NCBI GenBank assembly: GCA_002404055.1
Contig: DHIZ01000404.1
Location: 1-10,166, forward strand
Direction: 5' to 3'
Length of the DNA: 10,166 bases
Source of the DNA: Chloroflexi bacterium UBA4733
Lineage (GTDB): Bacteria > Chloroflexota > UBA4733
A program made the position numbers and the translations under genes. The stretch's first letter is position 1, and every line of letters starts with the position of its first letter. Of this stretch, positions 1 through 6,849 are shown piece by piece. Below the pieces are notes generated by a model. That model worked only from the letters and a program-made list of their open reading frames with translations. It had not been told where the DNA came from and did no database searches.

Positions 1-120
1 CCCGCCGGCAGCAAGCCCGGGCAGGGGCGTCCCCCAGCGCAATCTTGGCCGCCATTCGGCTGGTGTCACCGGCGGAGGATGCTGGCTGATACGCCAGCGT
101 ACAGGGATCTGCCAGCCCAT
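1..120 (-). CDS. Possible 5' end of a minus-strand gene, cut by the window edge
   Basis: An ATG at 120-118 opens a frame of 40 codons that stays open to the window edge. It begins MGWQIPVRWRIS and continues proline- and arginine-rich. An AAGGAG lies about 10 nt upstream of the ATG, which is an acceptable ribosome binding site. No family can be recognised from 40 residues, and in DNA this GC-rich an open frame of this length can arise by chance. If real, it is divergent from the universal stress gene and shares the 121-395 intergenic region with it. A basic N-terminus before a membrane segment outside the window would fit, but nothing seen proves this. Confidence 0.3.
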   Translation of the reverse strand, partial: MGWQIPVRWRISQHPPPVTPAEWRPRLRWGTPLPGLAAGG

Positions 121-395
121 GTCGTCATCGCTCCTTCGTCACCGACCGGCGCCGCTCACCTGGCCGGCGACCCGCCTCGTCGCCCGGCTCGCTGAGGTCC
201 TCTCGTTCAGAATTTACCTGCTATTGACCTCCTGCTACCTCCATCCTCACCTCCGTGCTGCATCCTGATCCTCGGGCCAGTCAGCGCCGATCACGGCGCT
301 AACCGACCCGAGCAGCGCGGCGTCGCCGTTGTCGTGCTCAACGCCACACCGTTAACCACTACACAGCGAGTGGACCTGATGCCGGAGAAGGGAGG
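121..395. other. Intergenic region upstream of the universal stress gene
   Basis: I see no convincing gene here. It contains a pyrimidine-rich plus-strand tract (about 217-260) and the imperfect hairpin listed separately at 271-312. A weak promoter-like pair, TTGTCG (329-334) and TTAACC (352-357) with a 17-nt spacer, could drive the stress gene, but the -10 match is poor and I do not claim it. Confidence 0.5.
271..312. repeat. 42-nt imperfect inverted repeat / hairpin
   Basis: Bases 271-289 pair with 294-312 at 16 of 19 positions around an ATCA loop. The outer arm is CTCGGG/CCCGAG and the inner arm is AGCGCCG/CGGCGCT, with mismatches at 277/306, 279/304 and 282/301. Neither strand shows a T-run after the stem, so it is not a classical intrinsic terminator. 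It lies about 85 nt upstream of the universal stress gene and could be a leader structure, an operator or a dispersed REP-like element. Confidence 0.55.
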
Positions 396-1310
396 ATGGT
401 GGTGAGCGGGGGTATCCTGGTCGCGCTTGACGGTTCCGCTGCCGCGGAAGCGGCCCTGCCCTACGCCCAGTTGTTGGCCCGAGCCCAGCGGCGGCGATTG
501 CTGCTGGTCCGTGCCGTGGGTATTGTGGAAGGCGGCGAAGTCGACCGCGCAGCGCTCCACGGCGCCGAAGCCTACCTGGCTGCCGTCGCCGGCCGGTTGA
601 TGACGGGCACGGCGGTGGAAGCTGTCACCTTTGCTGGACAACCCGAGGCCGCCATTCTGGCCGAAGCGCGCCTGCGGCGGGTCGGGCTGATCGCCATGGC
701 GGTTGATCCGCGCAGTCCGGCATGGGGCGCCCTCAGAGGCGTCACCACTCAGGCGGTGCTGGCCGCCGCCGATGTTCCGACGCTGTTCGTGCCGGTCAGG
801 AGCGACGCTATGCCGACACCGCTGCCGATCCAGTCGCGCCGCATCCTCATCCCGCTCGACGGCTCCATCTTCGCGGAAGCTGCCTTGCCGGTCGGCCTCA
901 GCCTGGCGCATGCACTCAGTGTCGGCGTGCTGCTGCTCTATTGCGTGGCGCCGGTGGCGGTGGCGACATCGCCCGCCGGCCGCCCGTCAGGCGCTAGCGG
1001 CCGGGGCGTTTCGCTCGGCGCGACCGAAGGAGGGGCATATCTAGCGGCGCAGCAGGCCCGGCTCAGGCGCCTGGAGCCGGGCGTTCCGGTCACGATCACC
1101 GTCGGGCAGGGGCCGCCGGGCGAACAGATCGTGCGCGCCGCCACAGAACACAACGTGTTGCTGGTGACTATGGCGACGCACGGTGGGAGCGGCAGTCACG
1201 GTACGCTCCTCGGCAGCGTTGCGGCGGACGTCTTGCAGCAGGGCGTTGTGCCCCAACTGCTGGTCCGCCCATCTGGAGCGGAGATGAAGCCGGCGGTGTA
1301 CGTGGCCTGA
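396..1310 (+). CDS. Tandem-domain universal stress protein (UspA family)
   Basis: Cytoplasmic 304-aa protein built of two Usp alpha/beta domains, the usual double length. The N-terminal domain starts with ILVALDGSAAAEAALPYA near residue 7. The second starts at about residue 149 with RILIPLDGS. Usp domains often bind ATP through G-x2-G-x9-G(S/T). Here the C-terminal copy reads ATHG, nine residues, then GS (about residues 260-274), so the first Gly is Ala. The N-terminal domain has no recognisable copy of the motif, so it may be a structural partner only. Start choice: GGAG at 384-387 sits 8 nt before the ATG at 396. A GTG at 402 lies 6 nt after GGGAGG and is an equally good start two codons in. 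The gene lies 97 nt upstream of a histidine kinase on the same strand and may be co-transcribed with it. The role in stress or energy response is inferred from the family. Confidence 0.93.
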   Translation: MVVSGGILVALDGSAAAEAALPYAQLLARAQRRRLLLVRAVGIVEGGEVDRAALHGAEAYLAAVAGRLMTGTAVEAVTFAGQPEAAILAEARLRRVGLIAMAVDPRSPAWGALRGVTTQAVLAAADVPTLFVPVRSDAMPTPLPIQSRRILIPLDGSIFAEAALPVGLSLAHALSVGVLLLYCVAPVAVATSPAGRPSGASGRGVSLGATEGGAYLAAQQARLRRLEPGVPVTITVGQGPPGEQIVRAATEHNVLLVTMATHGGSGSHGTLLGSVAADVLQQGVVPQLLVRPSGAEMKPAVYVA

Positions 1311-1407
1311 GGGCCGTCTGCAGGCACGGTGGCACCGGGAGGAGCGGGCGTGGTAACAATTGGGGGTGCTGCCCAGGCACTGCAAACGAGAGGTGGGGGA
1401 GGACGAC

Positions 1408-3360
1408 GTGCCTGTGATGGATGGTGAGCAACGCCGGGATACGGCGCCAACCCCGCCGGACAGATCGACCCTGGAGCGGCTCGTTCGCCAGCAGGCGCTG
1501 GTTCTAGACGCCGCGGCGGAGGGGATCATCAGCATTGACTGTGCCGGAATGATGACCTTTGCCAACCCGGCGGCGTCTCGCCTTACCGGCAACGCGCACG
1601 ACGATCTGGTCGGTCGGCCCTTCCACGCCGTACTGCACCATGCCTACGCCGACGGCACGCCATATCCGGACGTGGCCAGCCCGGTGCTGGCCGTGCTGCA
1701 GGACGGTGCGGTGCATCAGGTCAGCGGGGAGGTGTTCTGGCGGCGCGACGGCAGCAGCTTCCCATGCGAGTACGTCTGCGCCCCAATTTGCGAAGAGGGC
1801 GGAGTCATCGGCGCCGTCATCCTCTTCCAGGACAGCACGACACGGCAGGAAGCAGCAGAACTGCAGGCGGTGCTCCTGGCGCGGGCGAACGCTGCCGAAG
1901 CGCGTTTCCGCAGTCTCCTGGAGTCGGCGCCGGACGCTATCGTCATCACCGACCGAACCGGCCGGATCGTCCTGGTCAACCGCCTGACGGAGGTCGCCTT
2001 CGGCTATCAGAGAGAGGAACTGCTTGGCCAACCGATCGAGCTGCTCGTGCCACTGCGCTACCGCCAGGGGCACGTCCGGCAGCGCGAGCGGTATGCCGTC
2101 GATCCCCATACGCGACCCATGGGCGCCGGCCTCGATCTCTATGCGCAGCGCAAGGACGGCACGGTTTTCCCTACCGAGATCAGCCTCAGCCCCGTGCAAT
2201 CTGACGGTGAGAGATTGATCATCGCGGTCGTGCGCGACATCAGCGAGCGGCGCCGGGTGAGCGATGCGTTACGGGAGAGCGAGGAGCGCTTCCGCTTGCT
2301 GGTGCAGGATGTCAAGGACTACGCCATCTTTCTGCTCACGCCCGAGGGAGCCGTTGCCAGTTGGAACGCTGGGGCCGAGCGCCTGCTGGGCTACCCTGAG
2401 CTGGAGATCCTGGGTCAGCACTTCCGCCGCTTCTATCTGGCGGAGGACGTGGCGGCGGGCAAACCGGAGGAAGAGTTGCGGGAGGCAGCGCGCGAAGGGC
2501 GCTGCCTGGACGAGGGAGAACGCCTGCGCCGCGACGGCACGCGCTTCTGGGCCAATACCGTCATCACGGCGTTGCGCGATCCGCACAGACAGCTGCGGGG
2601 CTTCGCCAAAGTGACGCGCGATGTCACGGCGCAACACGAACTGGAACGCCAGAAGGACGAGTTCCTGGCCAACGTGTCCCATGACCTGCGTACGCCGCTC
2701 GGCGCCATCACCACCTCCATCGGGGCGGTGCTCGCCAACGCGCCGCCCGACCTGGCCCCCCGGCTGCATCGCCTGCTCGTCAACATCGATGGCGCGGCGG
2801 CGCGCATGGCCCAGTTGGTTGACGACCTGCTGGAGTTGACTCGCCTGCAGGCCAGCCGCGTGCAGTTACGCCTGGAACGGGTCGACCTGCGCCTGTTGGC
2901 CCAGCGTGCGGCGCGCACCATCGAGCCGATGGCGGAGGCACGCGGACAGCGGCTCGAACTCGTGTTGCCCAAACGGGCACTGTGGGCAGTGGTGGATGGG
3001 GCACGGTTGGAGCGGGCACTGCTCAACTTAATGAGCAATGCCCAGAAGTACGGACGGGACGGCGGCCTGATCCGCCTCGTCTTGCGGAGGCATGCCGGGG
3101 AGCGGCGCTTTCTCGTGACCGACGACGGCCCGGGCATTGCGCCGGCTGAACAGGAGCGTATTTTCGACCGCTTCTATCGCGCCCCGACTGCCGGCTTCAA
3201 CCAGGGCAGCGGACTGGGGCTGCCCATCGCGCGGGGCATGGTCGAGCTCCACGGCGGCCAACTGTGGGTAGAGAGCACGCCCGGCCTCGGTAGCACGTTC
3301 GTGCTGGCCGTGCCCGCGTCACCGGTTGCGCGCGCACCGACATTCGAGGCCGTGAATTGA
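1408..3360 (+). CDS. Cytoplasmic PAS-PAS-PAS sensor histidine kinase
   Basis: A 650-aa kinase that should autophosphorylate on a histidine and pass the phosphate to a response regulator. Three PAS domains lie at about residues 30-146, 166-283 and 294-410. The third carries the widespread YAIFLLTPEGAVASWNAGAE type of sequence. The HisKA H-box FLANVSHDLRTPLGAI holds the phosphoacceptor His425. The ATPase domain has the N-box LLNLMSNAQKYG (about 538-549), G1 DDGPGIAP (572-579), F-box IFDRFYR and G2 GSGLGLPIA (600-608), so all catalytic boxes are intact. No transmembrane segment is visible, so it should sense an internal signal or cofactor. Start: GGAGG at 1398-1402 is 5 nt before the GTG at 1408. 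A TTG at 1360 would add 16 residues but is poorly placed. ATG 1417 is a third option. No response regulator is adjacent, so it is an orphan kinase here. The nearby Usp gene hints at a shared stress regulon. Confidence 0.93.
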   Translation: MPVMDGEQRRDTAPTPPDRSTLERLVRQQALVLDAAAEGIISIDCAGMMTFANPAASRLTGNAHDDLVGRPFHAVLHHAYADGTPYPDVASPVLAVLQDGAVHQVSGEVFWRRDGSSFPCEYVCAPICEEGGVIGAVILFQDSTTRQEAAELQAVLLARANAAEARFRSLLESAPDAIVITDRTGRIVLVNRLTEVAFGYQREELLGQPIELLVPLRYRQGHVRQRERYAVDPHTRPMGAGLDLYAQRKDGTVFPTEISLSPVQSDGERLIIAVVRDISERRRVSDALRESEERFRLLVQDVKDYAIFLLTPEGAVASWNAGAERLLGYPELEILGQHFRRFYLAEDVAAGKPEEELREAAREGRCLDEGERLRRDGTRFWANTVITALRDPHRQLRGFAKVTRDVTAQHELERQKDEFLANVSHDLRTPLGAITTSIGAVLANAPPDLAPRLHRLLVNIDGAAARMAQLVDDLLELTRLQASRVQLRLERVDLRLLAQRAARTIEPMAEARGQRLELVLPKRALWAVVDGARLERALLNLMSNAQKYGRDGGLIRLVLRRHAGERRFLVTDDGPGIAPAEQERIFDRFYRAPTAGFNQGSGLGLPIARGMVELHGGQLWVESTPGLGSTFVLAVPASPVARAPTFEAVN

Positions 3361-3430
3361 CACAGGGAGACTGTTCGATCATTGCCAGTACTGCCATATT
3401 CTTCCGGTACTCTAGGGATATAGCGTGACG

Positions 3431-3449
3431 CCACGGTATACCCCCGTGG
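3431..3449 (+). other. Leader hairpin ahead of the small orphan ORF
   Basis: CCACGG (3431-3436) and CCGTGG (3444-3449) form a perfect 6-bp stem with a 7-nt loop, 36 nt before the ATG at 3485. It could shape the 5' leader of the small gene. No T-run follows. It becomes coding DNA if translation starts at the upstream GTG 3425. Confidence 0.3.
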
Positions 3450-3484
3450 GGAGCGGTGGGTATGGACAAGAGAAAGGTGGCAGC

Positions 3485-3730
3485 ATGTACGCCGAGCATT
3501 TACCTGTGCCGGCGGTACGTCCGCGCGGAGTGACCGTCGCCGGAGTGCTGCAGCGTCTGGTCTCGTGGGCGCCTCTCGGGCGATCCACGCAAACCGCGCC
3601 CTCCGATTGTGACGATTCCTATGTACCAGTTGTGACGATGGCACGTTCCCGAGAGTTCGTCCGCGGCAGAGTAATTGAAGAGCGTCAGGGTGTGCCGCTG
3701 GAGTATCCTGATTCCTGGTTCGCCGATTAG
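3485..3730 (+). CDS. Small hypothetical protein, 81 aa
   Basis: I do not recognise this protein. It begins MYAEHLPVPAVRPRG and ends in the acidic, aromatic stretch EYPDSWFAD. It has no clear membrane helix or signal peptide. A short hydrophobic patch, VTVAGVLQRLVSWAPLG, lies near residues 16-32. Start choice: AAAGGTGG lies about 4 nt before the ATG at 3485. A GTG at 3425 would give 101 aa but lacks a good site. The gene stands alone between the histidine kinase and the convergent tRNA-Trp. The flanking gaps (3361-3484 and 3731-3861) look less GC-rich than the neighbouring genes. It may be a real small protein or a degenerate fragment. Confidence 0.45.
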   Translation: MYAEHLPVPAVRPRGVTVAGVLQRLVSWAPLGRSTQTAPSDCDDSYVPVVTMARSREFVRGRVIEERQGVPLEYPDSWFAD

Positions 3731-3769
3731 CGATTCGTCGTGGAGTTCCGTACCATAATATCCCTTCCT

Positions 3770-3816
3770 ATTGGACCAAGATTGGACAATTCCGGCGTGT
3801 CCAATCCCATTCCGGC
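3770..3816. repeat. TTGGAC repeat cluster with 9-bp hairpin in the convergent gap
   Basis: ATTGGAC occurs twice in direct orientation (3770-3776 and 3781-3787, an 11-nt period). The second copy forms a perfect inverted repeat with a third: GATTGGACA (3780-3788) pairs with TGTCCAATC (3798-3806) around a 9-nt loop. ATTCCGGC is also repeated directly (3789-3796 and 3809-3816). The cluster lies between the plus-strand small ORF and the minus-strand tRNA-Trp, where a bidirectional terminator would be expected, but no T-run follows on either strand. An operator is the alternative. Confidence 0.5.
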
Positions 3817-3861
3817 CCTTTCAGCTTGACACTTTGGGTTGCTACCAGAGGGAAATAATTG

Positions 3862-3934
3862 CAGGAGCGAAGGGACTCGAACCCCCGACCCGCGGTTTTG
3901 GAGACCGCTGCTCTACCAACTGAGCTACACTCCT
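3862..3934 (-). tRNA. tRNA-Trp (anticodon CCA)
   Basis: The minus strand folds into a complete cloverleaf of 73 nt. The acceptor stem AGGAGTG pairs with CGCTCCT (one T-G wobble) and is followed by discriminator G. The D arm is GCTCAGTTGGTAGAGC. The anticodon stem GCGGT/ACCGC encloses the loop CTCCAAA, giving anticodon CCA for Trp codons. The T arm is GGGGGTTCGAGTCCC-like and contains TTCGA. The next bases after the discriminator are CAA, so the 3' CCA is not encoded and must be added by the nucleotidyltransferase. It is the last gene of a run of minus-strand genes but has its own promoter. Confidence 0.97.
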
Positions 3935-3976
3935 CCGAGCGGCGGCGGCGGACCCGCTGCGCGACCGGTCACTATG

Positions 3977-4004
3977 ATGATACCAGATAGGTCCAACAGG
4001 GCAA
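3977..4004 (-). promoter_or_regulatory. Predicted sigma70-type promoter of tRNA-Trp
   Basis: On the minus strand, TTGCCC (3999-4004) and TATCAT (3977-3982) are separated by 16 nt. The -10 is preceded by TGG, giving an extended -10 (TGnTATCAT). Predicted transcription start is near 3970, leaving a leader of about 36 nt to be trimmed by RNase P. The -35 lies just beyond the stop codon of the small proline-rich gene. Confidence 0.55.
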
Positions 4005-4013
4005 CCTGTGGGA

Positions 4014-4388
4014 TCAACGCCTGGTTTGGGGTTTGCCGTTGTCGGTGGTCAACGGGAAGTGCGGTTGCAGGGCGTGGAAGATGTTCGTGAAGAACGTGGC
4101 GACGGAGTGGGCCTGGGCTTCCGCTAGTTCCGGGTCGCCCAGGGCGAGCTCTGCCGCGTCGGACATGTGGTCCATCCACTTCAAGGTGACCTGGAGCGCC
4201 GCCTCGCTAATGGTGGTGGGGCGCCCTTCGCGTTGACCCGGCATGCCGCCGGGCGACACTAACTCGGCGCCACCCGGTATGGGGCTGAGGGCCTGGCTGG
4301 TCGGCTGCGGCGGACCCTCCGGCGGACCCGGCGGGTCGGGCGACTGCTCGCGCCCCTGCGGTGCGGTGTCTCCGCCCTCCATCAGCAT
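4014..4388 (-). CDS. Small proline-rich hypothetical protein with helical C-terminus, 124 aa
   Basis: I do not recognise a family. Residues 1 to about 55 are rich in Pro, Gly and Glu and probably disordered. From about residue 57 (TISEAALQVTLKWMDHMSDAAELA) to 110 the sequence looks like two or three amphipathic helices, and the basic tail is KPQTRR. No signal peptide or membrane helix is seen. The ATG at 4388 overlaps the last base of the upstream dehydrogenase stop (TGATG) and lies 7 nt after AAAGGAG. A GTG at 4391 would add one codon and overlap by 4 nt (GTGA). The overlap implies translational coupling to the acyl-CoA dehydrogenase, so an accessory or regulatory role for that enzyme is possible but unproven. 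Confidence 0.7.
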   Translation of the reverse strand: MLMEGGDTAPQGREQSPDPPGPPEGPPQPTSQALSPIPGGAELVSPGGMPGQREGRPTTISEAALQVTLKWMDHMSDAAELALGDPELAEAQAHSVATFFTNIFHALQPHFPLTTDNGKPQTRR

Positions 4389-5353
4389 CACTCTGCTCCT
4401 TTCGCCGCCCCATCGGGCGCGGCATCGCGTTGTAAACAGTGCATCAGTTCACGGTCGCGCCGCGCGGTCATCTGGGCGATGGCCTCCGGCGACCAGGTAT
4501 AGATCCCGGCGCCGGCTTTGACGCCGGTGCGGCCGGATTGGGCGAGGTCGCGCAGGTGCGCCGCCGCATCATCGGAGCGATCCAGGTCGGCAAAGAGGTA
4601 CTCGCCGATCTGGGACCACACATCCACGCCGGCGAAGTCCAGAACCTGGAACGGCCCCATCACCGTCAAGCGCCGGCCGACGGCGCCGGACATGATGGCG
4701 TCGATATCCTCTACGCGGCAGACGCCTGAACTGACCAGGTGGATCGCCTCACGTAAGAGCGCGGCCTGGAGCCGGTTGGCGATGAAGCCGGGTATCTCGC
4801 GTTGCAGTACGACCGGCTTCTTGCCGATTCCTTCCAGCAAGGCGCAGGTAGCGGCAACCGTTTCCGGCGAGGTTCGCACCCCCGGCACGATCTCGACCGG
4901 CGGCAGGAGGTAGGGCGGGTTGAAGTAGTGGGCGACGATCAGGCGCTCCGGGTGCTCCAGCCCGGCTGCCATGTCGGTGGCGCGCAAGCCGGAAGTGTTG
5001 CTGGCGAAGATGGCGTCTGCCGGCGCCAGCGTTTCCAGGCGGCTGTAGAGCGCCTGTTTGGCGGCCAGATTCTCGGTAATCGCTTCTACCACGTAGGTGG
5101 CGTCGCCGACGGCTTGCGCCATTACCTCGACGGGTCTAATCCGCTCAATGACTTCCCCTGCTGTTGCGGCATCCAGCATGCCGGCCTGCAAGAAGGGCTG
5201 CAGGTCGGTGCGCAGGCGTGCTCCCAGGTCTGCCAGCCGGCCCGGCTCGGTGTCGGTGATCGTGACCTCCTGGCTGCGCAGGGCAAAATCTAGCGCCAGG
5301 GCGTGACCCATCAAGCCGGCGCCAACGATGGCGATCTGTTCGTTTCTGGCCAT
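4388..5353 (-). CDS. 3-hydroxyacyl-CoA dehydrogenase (HBDH / PaaH type)
   Basis: NAD-dependent oxidation of an L-3-hydroxyacyl-CoA (possibly 3-hydroxybutyryl-CoA) to the 3-ketoacyl-CoA, in the cytoplasm, for beta-oxidation or short-chain acyl-CoA metabolism. The Rossmann motif GAGLMG is at residues 11-16, with an acidic residue after strand 2 (TDTE). Family catalytic residues are all visible: Ser in SNTSG (about 118-122), His in AHYFNPP (142), Glu in PVEIVPG (154) and Asn in GFIANRL (193). The C-terminal helical domain contains MGPFQVLDFAGVDVW. Length (321 aa) is close to the single-function family. The MARNEQ start (ATG 5353) is preferred because it puts the Rossmann strand near the N-terminus. 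An ATG at 5377 would add eight residues that overlap a purine-rich AGGAAGGGA, so it may be the ribosome-binding region. Related gulonate or carnitine dehydrogenases share the fold, so the exact substrate is open. Confidence 0.9.
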   Translation of the reverse strand: MARNEQIAIVGAGLMGHALALDFALRSQEVTITDTEPGRLADLGARLRTDLQPFLQAGMLDAATAGEVIERIRPVEVMAQAVGDATYVVEAITENLAAKQALYSRLETLAPADAIFASNTSGLRATDMAAGLEHPERLIVAHYFNPPYLLPPVEIVPGVRTSPETVAATCALLEGIGKKPVVLQREIPGFIANRLQAALLREAIHLVSSGVCRVEDIDAIMSGAVGRRLTVMGPFQVLDFAGVDVWSQIGEYLFADLDRSDDAAAHLRDLAQSGRTGVKAGAGIYTWSPEAIAQMTARRDRELMHCLQRDAAPDGAAKGAE

Positions 5354-5426
5354 ACCGCCCGGCAGTCCCTTCCTCATCCCTGCCAGCGCAGGCGCGTCCC
5401 CATATTGTACGCGCTCGGCGGCCTGA

Positions 5427-5610
5427 CTAGGCCACCGGCTTTGCGGTCGGCGTGTCGGACGGACGCCGGGCGGTTGTGGGCTGGGCTGAGGTCGTCGCCG
5501 CCACCGCTGTCGGCGACGGGGAAGCAGCAGGAGTTGGCGTGGCAGTTGGGACTGGGGTGGGCGTTGCCGTGGGGGTCGGCGTCGGCGTGGGTGTGGGAGG
5601 AATGATCGTG
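5427..5610 (-). repeat. Low-complexity Thr-Pro coding tract
   Basis: The 3' end of the YbbR gene is built from short imperfect ACN-CCN codon repeats, densest at about 5540-5605. On the plus strand it appears as repeated GGCGTNGGNGT. It encodes a disordered extracytoplasmic tail. Such tracts are prone to slippage and length variation. Confidence 0.7.
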
Positions 5611-6800
5611 ACCAGCACCGTGTCGGGCGTGATCGTCTGGACCGTGACGCCTGTCGGTAGGTTGATGGTCGGCGTCACCGTATGCTGGCCGGCGCCGAGA
5701 CCGGTCACGTCGATGGTCATGCCGATGTCTTTGGGTTGGAGGCTCTTCATCGTCGCGGCGGACCCCTGCAGGGTGACGTTGATACTGCTGACGCTCAATT
5801 GCACCTGGCTGCCGGAGCGCACCCCGGTCACGTTGGGGGCGATTTGCAACACGGCGCTCGATGGGATGGCCTTGATCTGCACGGTAACCTTCACGTGGGC
5901 GTCACCGACAACGGAGGTGTCCTTAGGCGGTTGCACGGACACGGTCCTGGTCACATCGCCGGTCGCGTTGGACACATCCACAGCGTCGGTGCCGATGGAG
6001 GCCGGGGTGTTGTCGAGGACGCCCTGGTTGCCGACAAGCGTTGCCTGAGCGGGTGCAACCGTGATCCCTGCTATGACGTACCCTTCTGCTGGCTGACCGG
6101 TCACCGGCGGTACGACGGCAACGCTACGTATGGTCGTTGTTTGCTGGATGGACTCCGTGTAGCCGACGGTCTTGGGACTGATCTGCAGATTCAGGGTCGA
6201 GACATCCCCACCGGAGGCGTTCTGGGGCACCACCGGGGCGACATCGTGAAAGTTTCCTTTTCGGTTGTCCAACCGCACGACGATGATGGCCGTGGCGATC
6301 TGCTGCAAAGTGGTTTCCGGACCGGTGATCGTCACCTGGTTGGTGCTGTTGTCGAGCACCGGTGTGGAGTAGCCGTAGCCGTTCGGTGGCAGGCCTTGAT
6401 ACTGGATTTGAATCGGTAAGCTGCGGGTGGCAATGGTATCCAGCGTAACGGGCAAGGAGCGCGGAAACCAATCGGCGGGGGTCACTCCCGGTTCCAGGGA
6501 GACGACGGTAACAGGATACTGCATGGTGCCGGGACTCTTCTGACCACTCAGGTCGATGGTCGCCCGGAACCAGACTGAAGAGACACTGGCTTCCTTATCG
6601 GTAGGCACCTGTGCCTGCACTGCCACCTGGGGCACACCGTTCTGATTGGGCTGCGGTATCTCGATCAGGCCGCTCGGTACGCCGGAGACCTCGACTGGAA
6701 TCGGGTTGGGTACGGGGACGGTGTGGATACCCGGCGTCGTCACTTCCGTTCGCCAGACCCACAGCCCAATCGCTGCGATGAAGGCAAACAGGAAGCGCAT
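5427..6800 (-). CDS. cdaR: YbbR-domain protein, regulator of the diadenylate cyclase
   Basis: Membrane-anchored extracytoplasmic protein. In Firmicutes CdaR binds CdaA and modulates c-di-AMP synthesis. The N-terminus MRFLFAFIAAIGLWVWRTEV is one transmembrane helix. It is followed by about four YbbR repeats (roughly residues 25-115, 117-212, 220-310 and 312-400), beta-rich with recurrent PVxV and VxITGP-type strands. Residues from about 400 are a Thr-Pro low-complexity tail (TPTPTPTPTATPTPVP) like those of secreted Chloroflexota proteins. The frame lies directly downstream of the diadenylate cyclase gene. Oddity: the ATG at 6800 has no ribosome binding site, and family members usually have several residues before the helix. 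The same frame is open back to 6881 and contains a CTG at 6869 placed 7 nt after AAGGAG, which may be the true start (see findings). YbbR assignment is firm; the function is inferred from family and context. Confidence 0.88.
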   Translation of the reverse strand: MRFLFAFIAAIGLWVWRTEVTTPGIHTVPVPNPIPVEVSGVPSGLIEIPQPNQNGVPQVAVQAQVPTDKEASVSSVWFRATIDLSGQKSPGTMQYPVTVVSLEPGVTPADWFPRSLPVTLDTIATRSLPIQIQYQGLPPNGYGYSTPVLDNSTNQVTITGPETTLQQIATAIIVVRLDNRKGNFHDVAPVVPQNASGGDVSTLNLQISPKTVGYTESIQQTTTIRSVAVVPPVTGQPAEGYVIAGITVAPAQATLVGNQGVLDNTPASIGTDAVDVSNATGDVTRTVSVQPPKDTSVVGDAHVKVTVQIKAIPSSAVLQIAPNVTGVRSGSQVQLSVSSINVTLQGSAATMKSLQPKDIGMTIDVTGLGAGQHTVTPTINLPTGVTVQTITPDTVLVTIIPPTPTPTPTPTATPTPVPTATPTPAASPSPTAVAATTSAQPTTARRPSDTPTAKPVA

Positions 6801-6849
6801 GCCGAGCGTGTGGACAACAAAGTACGACGACCCCTGCGCGTCTGGGGAC

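Noticed and set aside
291..911. 206-aa minus-strand frame
   Set aside because: Antisense shadow of the universal stress gene, with Gln/Arg/Asp-rich composition and no family features.
3839..4090. Plus-strand frame of 83 aa with the segment SEGTRTPDPRFW
   Set aside because: It is the antisense translation of tRNA-Trp; this peptide is a familiar artefact of tRNA genes.
5452..6419. Long plus-strand frames of 198 and 245 aa
   Set aside because: Antisense to the YbbR gene; the Val-Gly repeats are the complement of the Thr-Pro tract.
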